Source of the DNA: Paenibacillus durus ATCC 35681
GTDB lineage: Bacteria > Bacillota > Bacilli > Paenibacillales > Paenibacillaceae
Reading direction: 5' to 3'
Assembly: GCF_000993825.1 (NCBI RefSeq)
Contig: NZ_CP011114.1
Coordinates: 5,394,001 to 5,458,000, forward strand
Length of the DNA stretch: 64,000 nucleotides
The translations under genes and the position numbers were made by a program. Within the stretch, counting starts at the first letter, position 1, and every line of letters starts with the position of its first letter. Of the stretch, positions 1-9,090 are shown piece by piece. The notes beneath the pieces are model-generated. The model did no database searches. It had not been told where the DNA came from and was given only the letters and a program-made list of their open reading frames with translations.

Positions 1-1
1 T

Positions 2-1138
2 ATTTACAGCATCGAGGAGCGGGCCAAAACTCAGGGCATGCTGAGCTCCGTATGGGGAATTTCTTCGCTGGTCGGCCCGCTGCTGGGCGGTTATGTGGTC
101 GATTTTTTGAGCTGGCGCTGGATTTTTGTCTTCAATCTGCCGTTTGGTCTGCTGGCGATTGTCTTTATCGCCCGGTACTTGAAGGAGAACCGGATACGCC
201 GCAAGACGGAGATCGATATATTCGGCGCGCTGCTGTTCGCCGCAGGCATGGGCGCACTGCTGTTCGGCTTGTCCACCGGCGGACAGAATTTCCCGTGGAA
301 TTCGCCGCTGCTGATCGCCACGCTTGCGGCATCCGTACTGCTGCTGGCCGCTTTCTGGGCGGTGGAACGACGCGTCCCGGAGCCGATGCTGCCGCTCGGC
401 CTGTTCCGGGTCCGCAACATCGCCTTCTCGACGGGCTCCAATCTGTTAATCAGCACGCTGGTTATCGGGCTGGCTACATATGTGCCGCTCTGGGTGCAGG
501 GAGTGAACGGTGGCAGCGCAGCATTGTCCGGCCTGTTGATTGCTCCGCTGTCGGTCGGCTGGATATTCGGCTCCGTGGCCGGGGGACGCCTAATCCTGCG
601 CGCGGGCTCACGCCGAACGGCAATGCTGGGCCTTGCGCTGATCTTCGCCGGAGCCTTCGGCCTTACAATGCTGTCACAAGGCTCGCCCCCCTTGCCTTTG
701 CTTGCCCTGATGCTGCTGTGCGGCATAGGCTTTGGCTATTGCTCGACCGTCTTTACGATTATCGCCCAGTCTTCTGTGGGGCACAGCATGCGGGGCGCCT
801 CTACGGCGCTGAACACGTTCACCCGTTCGCTGGGGCAGACGGCCGGGGTAGCCGTGTTCGGTTCATGGCTGAACCTGCGGATCGACCAGCTGCTGAGGGG
901 CTCTTCTTTAAGCGGGATTACGGGAGAGGACATGAATAAGCTGCTCGATCCCCAGGCCGGAGCTGAGCTATCCGGTACGGCTGGCGGTGTGCTGCGGACC
1001 GCGCTCGAAGGCGGCCTGCATTCGCTCTTTATCGTTATGGCGGTTATCGCCGCGCTGTCCCTGCTGATTTCGGCGGGCCTCCGCAGCGGCGTCCCAGTGG
1101 CGGAACAGGAGAGCATCGCTTTAAAGAAAGCGCAATAA
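2..1138 (+). CDS. DHA2-type MFS multidrug exporter, 5' truncated
   Basis: This is a proton-driven drug exporter of the cytoplasmic membrane (EmrB/QacA, 14-helix DHA2 type). The frame is open from base 2, so the N-terminus lies outside the window. The visible 378 residues begin inside the third or fourth helix with an ERAKTQGM segment followed by a GPLLGGYVVDFLSWRWIF stretch, which is the family's conserved motif C region. About ten hydrophobic helices follow, with a charged linker (KENRIRRKTEID) near residue 60. Sequence evidence supports the family but not the substrate. An intrinsic terminator follows about 100 bases downstream, so it ends a transcript. A MarR regulator reads toward it from the other side and could control it, but a second exporter is also adjacent. 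Confidence 0.9.
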   Translation: MYSIEERAKTQGMLSSVWGISSLVGPLLGGYVVDFLSWRWIFVFNLPFGLLAIVFIARYLKENRIRRKTEIDIFGALLFAAGMGALLFGLSTGGQNFPWNSPLLIATLAASVLLLAAFWAVERRVPEPMLPLGLFRVRNIAFSTGSNLLISTLVIGLATYVPLWVQGVNGGSAALSGLLIAPLSVGWIFGSVAGGRLILRAGSRRTAMLGLALIFAGAFGLTMLSQGSPPLPLLALMLLCGIGFGYCSTVFTIIAQSSVGHSMRGASTALNTFTRSLGQTAGVAVFGSWLNLRIDQLLRGSSLSGITGEDMNKLLDPQAGAELSGTAGGVLRTALEGGLHSLFIVMAVIAALSLLISAGLRSGVPVAEQESIALKKAQ

Positions 1139-1235
1139 GGGGCTGTACGGGTTACGGCGGAGATGGAGTGAAGCCGGGTAGCGCTCGAGAAACTTTTGAA
1201 TGGAACTGAACTGTGAACGGAACTGAAACGAAAAA

Positions 1236-1277
1236 AACGGCTGCGCCGCCCTCTAATGGGCTGTGCAGCCGTTTTTG
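1236..1277 (+). terminator. Intrinsic terminator after the MFS exporter
   Basis: The arms AACGGCTGC and GCAGCCGTT pair perfectly around a short loop and are followed by TTTTTG on the plus strand. The minus strand also has a T-run after the stem, so it may act in both directions between the exporter and the MarR gene. Confidence 0.8.
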
Positions 1278-1341
1278 TTGAAATATAAGCGCCAATCCGG
1301 TTACCTCTAACAATCTCCTGTGGCCCGCAAACTACGGGGAG

Positions 1342-1809
1342 TTATTTCCGCGGAAGCGGAGACAGCTTCTCAGCCTGCAGCCCCATCTTTTTCAACAGAA
1401 CGATCATCTGTTCTTTCTCCTCGTCATTCAGTCCGCTGAACGCAAGGTGGATGCGCTCCGAATATTTCGGATACATATCGTTCATTAGGCGCTCGCCCTC
1501 CGGAGTCAGCTCCGCAAAAATCACGCGGCGGTCGGTAGGGCAAGGCTTGCGCTGCAAATAGCCGCGCTCTTCGAGCTTATCGATGACGTAAGTAACATTC
1601 CCGCTCTGCAGCAGCAGCTTGGCGCCGATCTGCTGGATTGGCTGAGGTCCTTTATAGTAAAGCACTTCCATGACGGCAAAGGCCGTCGGGTTGAACCCTT
1701 CGATTTTGCTTCCTATTACGGCATGTTCATTGATGCTCTTGAAAGACTTGGCGAACACCCGGTACAAATGCAGCGTCAGCTGGGTATCGCGTTCATAGGA
1801 TTGTATCAT
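1342..1809 (-). CDS. MarR family transcriptional regulator
   Basis: A 155-residue winged-helix dimer that binds palindromic operators. The central part reads QQIGAKLLLQSGNVTYVID (recognition helix), followed by the wing KLEERGYLQRKPCPTDRR, which is the classic MarR wing with its DxR pair. I start at the internal ATG preceded by AAAGGGTGAGAG about 7 bases upstream; a longer frame to 1872 has no ribosome site and begins with non-family residues. It is divergent from the EntS-like exporter at 2109. A TGTGA-N4-TCACA inverted repeat in the gap is a reasonable operator, so autoregulation and control of that exporter is the simplest reading. The ligand is unknown. Confidence 0.88.
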   Translation of the reverse strand: MIQSYERDTQLTLHLYRVFAKSFKSINEHAVIGSKIEGFNPTAFAVMEVLYYKGPQPIQQIGAKLLLQSGNVTYVIDKLEERGYLQRKPCPTDRRVIFAELTPEGERLMNDMYPKYSERIHLAFSGLNDEEKEQMIVLLKKMGLQAEKLSPLPRK

Positions 1810-1944
1810 GCATCTCTCACCCTTTATTATTAATTCTTCTTGCGGGCCGCCCGCAGGGTTGAACAATCTCATCCTGAATGCAAGGGACCTGTGCAGCGAA
1901 CCTGTATATATCCTTACAATACGTGAATAAATGGCAGAAAAACA

Positions 1945-1958
1945 TGTGATTTGTCACA
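1945..1958. promoter_or_regulatory. Candidate operator, TGTGA-N4-TCACA
   Basis: A perfect 5+5 inverted repeat lies between the divergent MarR and MFS genes. The N4 spacer differs from the CRP/Fnr N6 spacing, so a MarR-type operator is more likely. This is inference from position and symmetry only. Confidence 0.35.
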
Positions 1959-2108
1959 ATGAGTACACTTTTAATTATTAAAAATCAAAATGCTTTCAGA
2001 CCAAAATCAGCCTGGCCGGGTAGCGGCGATTACATCCCGGGACCGATGGATAAAGTTTCCTATTGCCTTAATATGGTTTTTATGAAGCAAAGGGACGACA
2101 GGAGTGGT

Positions 2109-3422
2109 ATGACAATGAGTAATCAGAACTCTGACAATGTACAAAAAAACAAGCTGACGCTGAGCCGCCCGCTGACGCTGCTGCTCTCGGCGCAGCTCAT
2201 ATCCAATATGGGCGATTGGCTCCATGTGCTCGCGCTGCTGACGATGGTCGGCTTGAAATGGCACGCGACGCCCTGGGAAATTACCGCCATCTCGCTCTGT
2301 ATGGCGGCTCCGATGCTGCTGGGCGGACCTTTCGCCGGCGTGGCAGCCGACAGGCTGAATCGCAAAGCGCTGATGATCGGCTCGGATATAGCCCGTGCGG
2401 TTATTGTGGCCTCGCTCGTATTCGCCGGATCGCTAACCCAAGTCTACGTGCTGCTGCTGCTCAAGGGAACGATGGATGTGATCTTCTCCCCGGCCAAGAG
2501 CGGCAAGCTCAAGGAACTGGTTCCCGCCTCCCAAATGGATGCCGCAGTTGGCTTAAGCTCTTCCATAGAGCAGATCACGAAGATTCTCGGCCCCGCTCTT
2601 GGCGGTCTGCTTGTGGCGCTGTTTGGCATCTCCGCCTGTTATCTGATTGACGCGGCAACGTTTCTGGCCTCGGCCGCGATTCTGGTCGCTCTGCCGCGGG
2701 GACGCAGAGCGGGGGCTTCGGTCCGGACGGAAGGACGCGCCGGAGATCGGCAATCTTTCCGCCGGGAAATGGCTGCGGGTCTGCGGATAATTGCCGGAAT
2801 GCCCGCCGTACTCAGCGGCATTCTCATGCTCGTATTAGTGCTGCTTGTGCTGAATATCGCCGATTCACAGCTCGTGACGCTGTTCCGGACTATTCCTGGT
2901 GTTAGCGGCGATCTGCTGGGCTGGTGCGTCGGGGCAAGCGGACTCGGCACGCTGATCGCTGCCCTGCTGGCCGGACGGATGGGCGGCTCGCGGCATCCGC
3001 TTCTATTCATGGGCATTGGCGCAGTATTGATGGGAGCGGTATTCGCCGGCGCGGCTGTGGCGACCGCTGCCGGCAGACCGGGGGCGGTCATGTATATCAT
3101 TTTGTTTTCGGCTTTTATGCTGGCGGGAGCCGGGGCCGGATTTGTCTTCATTCCGTTTCAGGCGATGCTGCAGAAACGGACGCCTGAAGCCTACACCGGC
3201 CGGGTCTTCGGAACGGTAAACAGTCTGACCAGCACGTCCGTCATTCTGGGCCCGGTGGCCGGCGGAGCGCTGGTAACGGCCTCAGGCCCGGTATTCGCCT
3301 ATATCGTCTCCGGCCTGCTTACCCTGCTGCTTGGCGCGGCAATGCTGGCGCTGCGGGGACTCATCGAACGCAGGGATCGCGGGGCCGGCGCGGAAAGCCT
3401 AGAAGAACCGGCTGCCGTGTAA
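2109..3422 (+). CDS. MFS transporter (EntS/MFS_3-like exporter)
   Basis: A 437-residue, 12-helix major facilitator protein. The N-terminal part reads LISNMGDWLHVLALL, typical of EntS-like exporters, followed by a GPFAGVAADRLNRKALMI loop that is motif A between helices 2 and 3. A second family signature, KELVPASQMDAAVGL, lies near residue 130. An AGGAG ribosome site sits 4 bases before the chosen ATG, and a second in-frame ATG two codons later is equally possible; the open frame to 1959 has no ribosome site. About 150 bases of untranslated leader separate it from the candidate operator at 1945. Substrate unknown; multidrug or siderophore export are the usual options. Confidence 0.88.
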   Translation: MTMSNQNSDNVQKNKLTLSRPLTLLLSAQLISNMGDWLHVLALLTMVGLKWHATPWEITAISLCMAAPMLLGGPFAGVAADRLNRKALMIGSDIARAVIVASLVFAGSLTQVYVLLLLKGTMDVIFSPAKSGKLKELVPASQMDAAVGLSSSIEQITKILGPALGGLLVALFGISACYLIDAATFLASAAILVALPRGRRAGASVRTEGRAGDRQSFRREMAAGLRIIAGMPAVLSGILMLVLVLLVLNIADSQLVTLFRTIPGVSGDLLGWCVGASGLGTLIAALLAGRMGGSRHPLLFMGIGAVLMGAVFAGAAVATAAGRPGAVMYIILFSAFMLAGAGAGFVFIPFQAMLQKRTPEAYTGRVFGTVNSLTSTSVILGPVAGGALVTASGPVFAYIVSGLLTLLLGAAMLALRGLIERRDRGAGAESLEEPAAV

Positions 3423-3533
3423 TCTTAAAGAATCGCTGCAAAAGCCGTGAGCAGATGGTAAGATGTGTATTAGCGTCTGGAGCGGGATTATACTCATAGA
3501 CCTTATCTATAACGTTTTTGGGAGATGGAGTAG

Positions 3534-4304
3534 ATGGAAGAGCGGGAAGCGGTCAGGGATTTCCCGGAACAGGAACTGGAAATGGAAATGCCGGAGCGGG
3601 ACGATATTGTACTGGATGTTTCCATAGCCGAGGCGGGTTATGAGGAAGGGGATGTCCGCATCGCCGATATTTCGTTTGAGGTCCGGCGCGGTCAGCTGCT
3701 TGGGCTAATCGGTCCGAACGGGGCCGGCAAAAGTACGACAATCAAGACGCTGCTCGGGCTGCTGAAGCATGCGAAGGCTAAGGTTGCGATCGGCGGTTCG
3801 GGGGGCGGTTCTTACGCCTATGTGCCGGAGCAGCCGGTCTTTTACGAGGAGCTGACGCTGTGGGAGCACCTGGACCTGTCGGCTGCCGCTTACGGGCTGG
3901 ACTATGGGAGCTTCAAGGAGGCGGCGGAGCGGCTGCTCCGCCAGTTCGGCATGGAGCATGTGCGCGATGATCTGCCGGCGGGCTTCTCCAAAGGGATGAA
4001 GCAGAAAATGATGCTGATGCTCGGATTTCTTGTACAGCCCGACGTCTACATCGTGGACGAGCCTTTTATCGGACTTGATCCGCGCGCGACCAAAGACTTC
4101 CTGCGTCTGCTGGAGACGGAGCGGCGGCGGGGGGCGGGAGTGCTGATGTCCACGCATGTGCTGGATACGGCGGAGAATATCTGCGATTCGTTTGTTCTTG
4201 TGTCCGCCGGCCGCGTGGCGGCTTCGGGCACGCTGGAAAATATCCGCGCGGCGGCAGGGCTGCCGGAAGCCTCGCTGTTCGACTGCTTCGATGCGCTGGC
4301 ATGA
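3534..4304 (+). CDS. ecsA: ABC transporter ATPase EcsA
   Basis: The ATP-hydrolysing subunit of the Ecs ABC exporter, which in Bacillus is linked to secretion, competence and regulated membrane proteolysis. It has 256 residues. Walker A GPNGAGKST is near residue 61, the Q-loop falls in YVPEQPVFYEE, the ABC signature degenerates to FSKGMKQKM, and Walker B is YIVDEPFIGLDP. The acidic 30-residue N-terminal extension (EQELEMEMPERDD) is longer than in B. subtilis EcsA. It overlaps or abuts ecsB: its TGA lies inside an ATGA and the ecsB ribosome site follows directly, indicating one operon with coupled translation. Confidence 0.9.
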   Translation: MEEREAVRDFPEQELEMEMPERDDIVLDVSIAEAGYEEGDVRIADISFEVRRGQLLGLIGPNGAGKSTTIKTLLGLLKHAKAKVAIGGSGGGSYAYVPEQPVFYEELTLWEHLDLSAAAYGLDYGSFKEAAERLLRQFGMEHVRDDLPAGFSKGMKQKMMLMLGFLVQPDVYIVDEPFIGLDPRATKDFLRLLETERRRGAGVLMSTHVLDTAENICDSFVLVSAGRVAASGTLENIRAAAGLPEASLFDCFDALA

Positions 4305-4324
4305 CAAGGAGGGAGACGTTAGCC

Positions 4325-5587
4325 ATGAGCAACTTAGAAGAAAGCCGCGACGGCTATGGTATCCGGACTCCTGGCAGCCTGCTGAGAAGGCGGCTTGGGC
4401 ACCACTGGAAAGAACAATGGGGCATCATCCGCACCGCTGCGGACTGGACAGTGTTTCTCTATTTCCTTATCCCGGGCGGGCTGCTTGGCGGAAGATTTTA
4501 TTACGGGTTCTGGAATGAGCCGCTTCCGGCATGGGTTACACTGCTGCCCTATGCTCTCTTGCCGGCGCTGTTGGCCCTTCTGATGCAGGGCGGTATTCTG
4601 CTGCTGCTGCATGAAGGCGACCTGCTGTTCTTACGGCAGCGCAAGAATTGGATACGCACGGTCGTGTCCGGCGGAATTTTGTACAGCCTGTCGGTAACGG
4701 CGCTGAAAATTACAGCAGGCTTTCTGCTTCTGCTGCCTTTTCTTGTTCGCGGCTACGGGCTAAGCGGGACGGACGCGGGAGCGCTGCTTGTTCTGAGTCT
4801 ATGCTGCGGGATATGCGTCAAGCTGCTTACGCATAACGTAAGGGTACAGAAGCAGGGCTGGCGCAGGTGGCTGTGGATGCTGCTCGCCGCATGGCTGCCC
4901 AGCGGGCTCTACATTCGCGCTGCCGTCGCCTGGAGCGCCCATCCGGCGCTGCTGCTGCTTGCCGCCGCCGTCTATGCGGCTGCTGCGGCTGCCGGGCTGC
5001 GGGCAAGGCTGACCTTGCGCGGCACGTTCCTCGGCGATGTGCGCGAGGATTTCAAGCAGCGGATGAAGATCGCCGGACTGCTACTAAGAGGCGTTATCGA
5101 CAAGCCGCGGCCGACCCGGCATAAGCCCTGGATCTTCCGTAAGTCCCGGCCGCTGCTGCGCCCCAGTTCCCCCGAAAGCCGGCTGGCCGGAGCGTCCATT
5201 AAGGCGTTTATACGTAATTCGGGACATTTAAAGCTGTATCTTCAGTTTTTTGGAGTAGGTGCCGTGGCGATTCTGATCGTACCGGGCGTCCTGAAATGGG
5301 CCGTCTGCATTGTGCTGGTCTTCTTGATGGCCTCGTGGCTGGTGTCTTACTGGAAAGTGTTCGCAGGCGATGAATTTATCGCGCTGCTCCCGTTCAGCAA
5401 AGACCGGAAAGCGGACGCGGGGAGTCTGGCGGTTCCGATTCTCCTGCTTCCCTTTTCCATATTGTGCGCGGCAGTCGCCTCAGTGCCGCTGTACGGCTGG
5501 TGGGGGCTTGCGGTATTCATCCCCACCGGCGCGGTGATCGGCATTATGGCTGCCAGAGTGTTTACAGCCTTTCGCCTGGCCGGGTAA
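4325..5587 (+). CDS. ecsB: ABC transporter permease EcsB
   Basis: Membrane subunit of the Ecs transporter, 420 residues, with hydrophobic helices in two clusters (residues about 35-190 and 305-420) separated by a basic cytosolic segment rich in Arg, Lys and Pro (around residues 225-285). I choose the ATG at 4325 because AAGGAGGG precedes it by 11 bases; the ATG at 4301 overlaps the ecsA stop and lacks its own site. The order ecsA-ecsB is that of Bacillus. The unit closes with a bidirectional terminator shared with the convergent flavoprotein gene. Confidence 0.85.
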   Translation: MSNLEESRDGYGIRTPGSLLRRRLGHHWKEQWGIIRTAADWTVFLYFLIPGGLLGGRFYYGFWNEPLPAWVTLLPYALLPALLALLMQGGILLLLHEGDLLFLRQRKNWIRTVVSGGILYSLSVTALKITAGFLLLLPFLVRGYGLSGTDAGALLVLSLCCGICVKLLTHNVRVQKQGWRRWLWMLLAAWLPSGLYIRAAVAWSAHPALLLLAAAVYAAAAAAGLRARLTLRGTFLGDVREDFKQRMKIAGLLLRGVIDKPRPTRHKPWIFRKSRPLLRPSSPESRLAGASIKAFIRNSGHLKLYLQFFGVGAVAILIVPGVLKWAVCIVLVFLMASWLVSYWKVFAGDEFIALLPFSKDRKADAGSLAVPILLLPFSILCAAVASVPLYGWWGLAVFIPTGAVIGIMAARVFTAFRLAG

Positions 5588-5603
5588 ATACGCATAGAAT
5601 CGA

Positions 5604-5647
5604 AAAACCAGCGTGAACGCCGAGGACTCTTCGTTCGCACTGGTTTT
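5604..5647. terminator. Bidirectional terminator, ecsB / flavoprotein
   Basis: AAAACCAG pairs with CTGGTTTT, extended inward by GAACG/CGTTC. T-runs flank the stem on both strands, consistent with its position between convergent genes. Confidence 0.75.
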
Positions 5648-5724
5648 GATTTACGGAAAATGCTGTTTCATTTTTCGTTTGACGGGGTAAGTGGAATTGC
5701 TCTCAGAAATTAGGGAAACCACCT

Positions 5725-6990
5725 TCAGGATTCCTGCTGTGCGGCATGTATTCCGGCCGTATACCCTGTTGAGAAAGCCGCGGTAATATTGTACCCGCCC
5801 GTATATCCGTGTATATCCAAAATTTCACCGCAGAAATACAGACCCGGCATCAGCTTGGATTGCATCGTTCCGGGATCAATTTCTTTTAAATGGACGCCGC
5901 CCCCGGTAACAAAGGCTTCCTCCAGCGGACGGGTGCCGTGGACAAGAATCGGCATGCGCTTTAACAGGGAAGCAAGCGCCGCCTGGGCGCTTTTGGAGAG
6001 ATTGGGGCCTGTAAGGTCGCCGTCGATTCCCGCCTTGGACAGCAAGAGCGGAATGAGCCGTTCCGGCAGCAGCCCTTTCAGCGCGTTGCGGATCGCCTTT
6101 TTCGGCTCTGCCTCCAGCTTGTCCCGAAGCTTCGCTTCCGTCTCATGGAGCCGCAAATCGGGGAAGAGATCAATCGACATCTCCACGGATTCCTTCCCTG
6201 TCTTGCGCTGCACCTGCCGCAGAAACTGGCTGCAGCGCAGCGCAATCGGACCGGACAGCCCGAAATGGGTGAAGATCATATCTCCTCTGTGGGAGATCAG
6301 CGGTTTGCCCCTTTCATTCCAGACGGAGAGCGTTACGTCGCGCAGGGAAAGCCCTTGCAGTTCTCCGGACTTGATCCAACTCTCGCGTGATACAATCGGT
6401 ACTTCCGTCGGGTACAGCTCCGTAATGGTATGCCCCGCAGCCTCCGCCCAGAAAAAACCGTCGCCGGTAGAGCCGGTATGCGGAACCGATTTTCCTCCGG
6501 TCGCGATGACGACCGCCCGGGCTGTCAGCTTCTTGCCGGAAGCCAGCAGAATGCCTTGAACGCGGTCTGGCCCATAGAGCACTTCGCGGACGGGACTGCC
6601 CGTCATGATTTGAACGCCAAGATCTTTGACTTTGCCAATCAGAGCCGAGACGACGCTGGAGGCTTTATCGGAAACAGGGAACATTCGGCCGTTATCTTCT
6701 TCCTTTAATTGTATTCCCAAATCTTCAAAAAAAGCGACAATGGAACGGTTATCGAAATGGCGAAGAGCGCTGTGCAAAAAACGTCCATTGCCCGGAATAT
6801 GAGCAATCAGCTCTGCTGTATCCTTCATATTGGTTACATTGCAGCGGCCACCGCCCGAGATGCCGAGCTTGCGGCCCAGCTTGGTTCCCTTGTCAATTAA
6901 CAGCACGGAGGCTCCGTGCTCGGCTGCGGCTACGCTCGCCATCAGACCGGAAGGTCCGCCGCCGATGACGATGATATCATATTCACTCAT
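5725..6990 (-). CDS. HI0933/YtfP-family FAD-dependent oxidoreductase
   Basis: A 421-residue flavoprotein of the HI0933/BaiN group. The dinucleotide fold GGGPSGLMASVAAAEHG lies at residues 9-25, then GRKLGISGGGRCNVTN, the diagnostic family motif. A mid-domain GGKSVPHTGSTGDGF and the C-terminal GEILDIHGYTGGYN complete the FAD site. The ATG has AAAGGAG 7 bases upstream. The physiological substrate of most members is not established; a role in NAD(P)H-dependent reduction is inferred from fold. It is monocistronic, and its upstream region carries copy A of the dispersed two-hairpin repeat. Confidence 0.88.
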   Translation of the reverse strand: MSEYDIIVIGGGPSGLMASVAAAEHGASVLLIDKGTKLGRKLGISGGGRCNVTNMKDTAELIAHIPGNGRFLHSALRHFDNRSIVAFFEDLGIQLKEEDNGRMFPVSDKASSVVSALIGKVKDLGVQIMTGSPVREVLYGPDRVQGILLASGKKLTARAVVIATGGKSVPHTGSTGDGFFWAEAAGHTITELYPTEVPIVSRESWIKSGELQGLSLRDVTLSVWNERGKPLISHRGDMIFTHFGLSGPIALRCSQFLRQVQRKTGKESVEMSIDLFPDLRLHETEAKLRDKLEAEPKKAIRNALKGLLPERLIPLLLSKAGIDGDLTGPNLSKSAQAALASLLKRMPILVHGTRPLEEAFVTGGGVHLKEIDPGTMQSKLMPGLYFCGEILDIHGYTGGYNITAAFSTGYTAGIHAAQQES

Positions 6991-7082
6991 GAAATGGCTC
7001 CTTTAGTAAATTGCGGTGCTGCGGGTAATCTAGGGTCATCATACCATCACCGCCCCGGACGGGGCCAGTCCCGCTCTTTTTT

Positions 7083-7186
7083 TGAAATATGAGACTTTAT
7101 AAGCTTCGCTCTTATCGTTTGGTCTTATATTTCTACGAGAAACGAATGCCCTCCTCCCGTGAGGATGGCAAAGCCGTTTCTTCTTA
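7083..7186 (+). repeat. Dispersed two-hairpin repeat, copy A
   Basis: About 104 bases matching copies at 13619 and 36394. First hairpin: AAATATGAGAC with GTCTTATATTT (one G-T pair). Conserved middle: TTATAAGCTTCG and TATCGTTTGGTC. Second hairpin: AGAAACG with CGTTTCT, enclosing CTCCTC/GAGGA(T). It lies between divergent genes. A minus-strand open frame here (7039-7239) is not considered coding. No named repeat family was recognised. Confidence 0.75.
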
Positions 7187-7255
7187 TCCTTCCTTATTAT
7201 CAGTAAACAGAGTATGCTTAATTCTAAGTTTGAGATCAATTAACCGAGTCGGACG

Positions 7256-8977
7256 GTGATCACAATTACAACCGCAGTGAAAGAGATTTTATTGCAAATG
7301 GCTGCTGCCTCCTCCTTTTTATTACTGTTTCAGTGGAGACTGAATCAAAGCCATATAACGCGCCGGCACCCCCGGTGCTCGGATGATTATGCTTTTCTCG
7401 TGATGGCCTGCGGGCTGAGTCTTGTCCTTTGCTCTCTGCTGTCCGGCAATCTGTTCGGGATGATCGATTTAAACTGGGGAATCCTGCCCGCATTTATCGG
7501 TATGTTATATGGAAGCCTCCGTTCCCGCGTCTTGCTTGCCCTAATGCTGCCGGTATGCACCTATGTATTCTCCTATCCGGCGACGCAAAGCCATGTGCTG
7601 CTTGATTCCGGCATATTCATGTATCCGCTTCTATTTGGTATGGCCAATAGATTCAAGTTTGGAAACGTTGTTGAAAAGATTGCCTTGCTCTGGATCGTCC
7701 TTGTGCCGTGCATGTTATTTATAGCGCTTACACCGTTGTTTGACGGGAATGATTTCTCCAGATTGCAGGATGGCCAAATGGCGCTTATCCTCTGCATGCT
7801 GTTCTTAAACCCTGTGCTCGGCGGCGTATTGATTTATATGCTTGAAGCAGCTTGGAACAAGCGCGAGATTGAGGAGCGCATCGCTTATATGTCGGAGAAA
7901 TTCAGACGGGAAATAGGCGATCTTCAGCAGATTACCGATATGGTGCCGCTAAGCATCATTTCCATTGATGATAACGGAAGGATTACCAGTATTAATGAAA
8001 CATCGATAAAAAAGTTGGAAATTGAGATCCCGCATATAACGAGGACCGATGTTCTAAACTGTACACTGTTCGATCTGGCGCATCGGCTGAAGCTGAACGA
8101 TAACCGGGAATTGGATCACTTGCTGGACAGCGTTACCCGTAAGCAGAGGTTTATGGGAAAAGTAGCTTGTCTCGGCAAAATTCTGTATGTTCTGGCCGCC
8201 CCTCTGATTCCGAGAGACCAGGGACAGCAAGCGGGAATGGTTCTAATCATCCAGGATATGACGGAGGAAGAGAATATCCGAAGCGAGCTGGATCATGTCG
8301 AGCGGTTGACGCTGGTAGGCCGGATGGCGGCGGGAATTACCCATGAGATCCGCAATCCGATGGCGGTGGTGCGCGGCTTCCTGCAGCTGATGAGAGAAAA
8401 GAGTCCCTCGGACATGGAGTCCTACTACCGGATTGTCATGGATGAACTGGACCGGGCGAACAGTATTATTAACGACTTTTTGTCGCTTGCGCAGAGCGGG
8501 CTCTCCGGCAAGGAGGACAGCAATCTCCATGATGTGATTGAAGATCTGGCTCCGCTGCTGTGGGCCGACGCGAATCTTCGCGGGCAAAGCGTCGAGCTCA
8601 GGCTGTGCGACAAGCTGCCGCTGCTGCGGCTCAATACTAAAGAAATCAAGCAGCTTGTTCTGAACCTCGGTCGCAATGCCATGGAAGCGATGGAGCCGAA
8701 GGGAGTGCTTACGCTGGAGACCCGTTGTGTCCCCGAAAAGGTTGAGCTGCTGGTGAAGGATACGGGAAGCGGCATGTCGGACATAGAGCTGGAAAAATTA
8801 TTTACCCCATTCTTTACCACAAAAGAACAGGGAACCGGGCTTGGCCTCCCGCTCTGTCTCAGTATCGCCGAACGGCATGGCGGCTCGATTGCCGTCCATT
8901 CCCGCCTGGGAGCGGGAACGGTGTTTACCGTCTCTTTTCCATATGAGAAGCAGGAGACAGCAACAGCCGTCTGTTAA
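7256..8977 (+). CDS. Membrane-bound PAS sensor histidine kinase (sporulation-kinase type)
   Basis: A 573-residue signal-transducing kinase. Residues about 10-200 form six or so membrane helices of the 5TM-LYT type (NWGILPAFIGMLYGS). A PAS domain follows at about 215-330 (DMVPLSIISIDDNGRITSIN), then a dimerisation helix with the phospho-acceptor His near residue 363 in AAGITHEIRNP. The HATPase domain has NLGRNAMEAM (N box), DTGSGM (G1) and GTGLGLPL (G2). The overall plan resembles Bacillus KinB/KinE sporulation kinases. There is no adjacent response regulator, as is usual for phosphorelay kinases. The GTG at 7256 has a weak ribosome site; an ATG at 7298 is an alternative. Confidence 0.85.
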   Translation: MITITTAVKEILLQMAAASSFLLLFQWRLNQSHITRRHPRCSDDYAFLVMACGLSLVLCSLLSGNLFGMIDLNWGILPAFIGMLYGSLRSRVLLALMLPVCTYVFSYPATQSHVLLDSGIFMYPLLFGMANRFKFGNVVEKIALLWIVLVPCMLFIALTPLFDGNDFSRLQDGQMALILCMLFLNPVLGGVLIYMLEAAWNKREIEERIAYMSEKFRREIGDLQQITDMVPLSIISIDDNGRITSINETSIKKLEIEIPHITRTDVLNCTLFDLAHRLKLNDNRELDHLLDSVTRKQRFMGKVACLGKILYVLAAPLIPRDQGQQAGMVLIIQDMTEEENIRSELDHVERLTLVGRMAAGITHEIRNPMAVVRGFLQLMREKSPSDMESYYRIVMDELDRANSIINDFLSLAQSGLSGKEDSNLHDVIEDLAPLLWADANLRGQSVELRLCDKLPLLRLNTKEIKQLVLNLGRNAMEAMEPKGVLTLETRCVPEKVELLVKDTGSGMSDIELEKLFTPFFTTKEQGTGLGLPLCLSIAERHGGSIAVHSRLGAGTVFTVSFPYEKQETATAVC

Positions 8978-8999
8978 AGATTTCAAAGCTGGCGGCGGC

Positions 9000-9027
9000 T
9001 TGCTTTCATCGAGTTGGAATGTATAAT
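9000..9027 (+). promoter_or_regulatory. Promoter of the bacilliredoxin gene
   Basis: TTGCTT and TATAAT separated by 16 bases, about 64 bases before the start codon: a plausible SigA promoter. Confidence 0.55.
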
Positions 9028-9090
9028 AAAGTTAGTAAGTTTCGCAATTAAGTTATCTAACAACCTAGGTGAAAAGGAGAGTGTTGAACC

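Noticed and set aside
7083..7186. Purine-riboswitch-like TATAA and TTCTAC words in the repeat
   Set aside because: The three-way junction, J2/3 consensus and loop-loop complementarity are missing, and copies are not confined to upstream regions of purine genes.
7039..7239. 66-codon minus-strand open frame
   Set aside because: It lies over repeat copy A and the region just upstream of the kinase, has no ribosome site, and the equivalent frame is not open in the other repeat copies.
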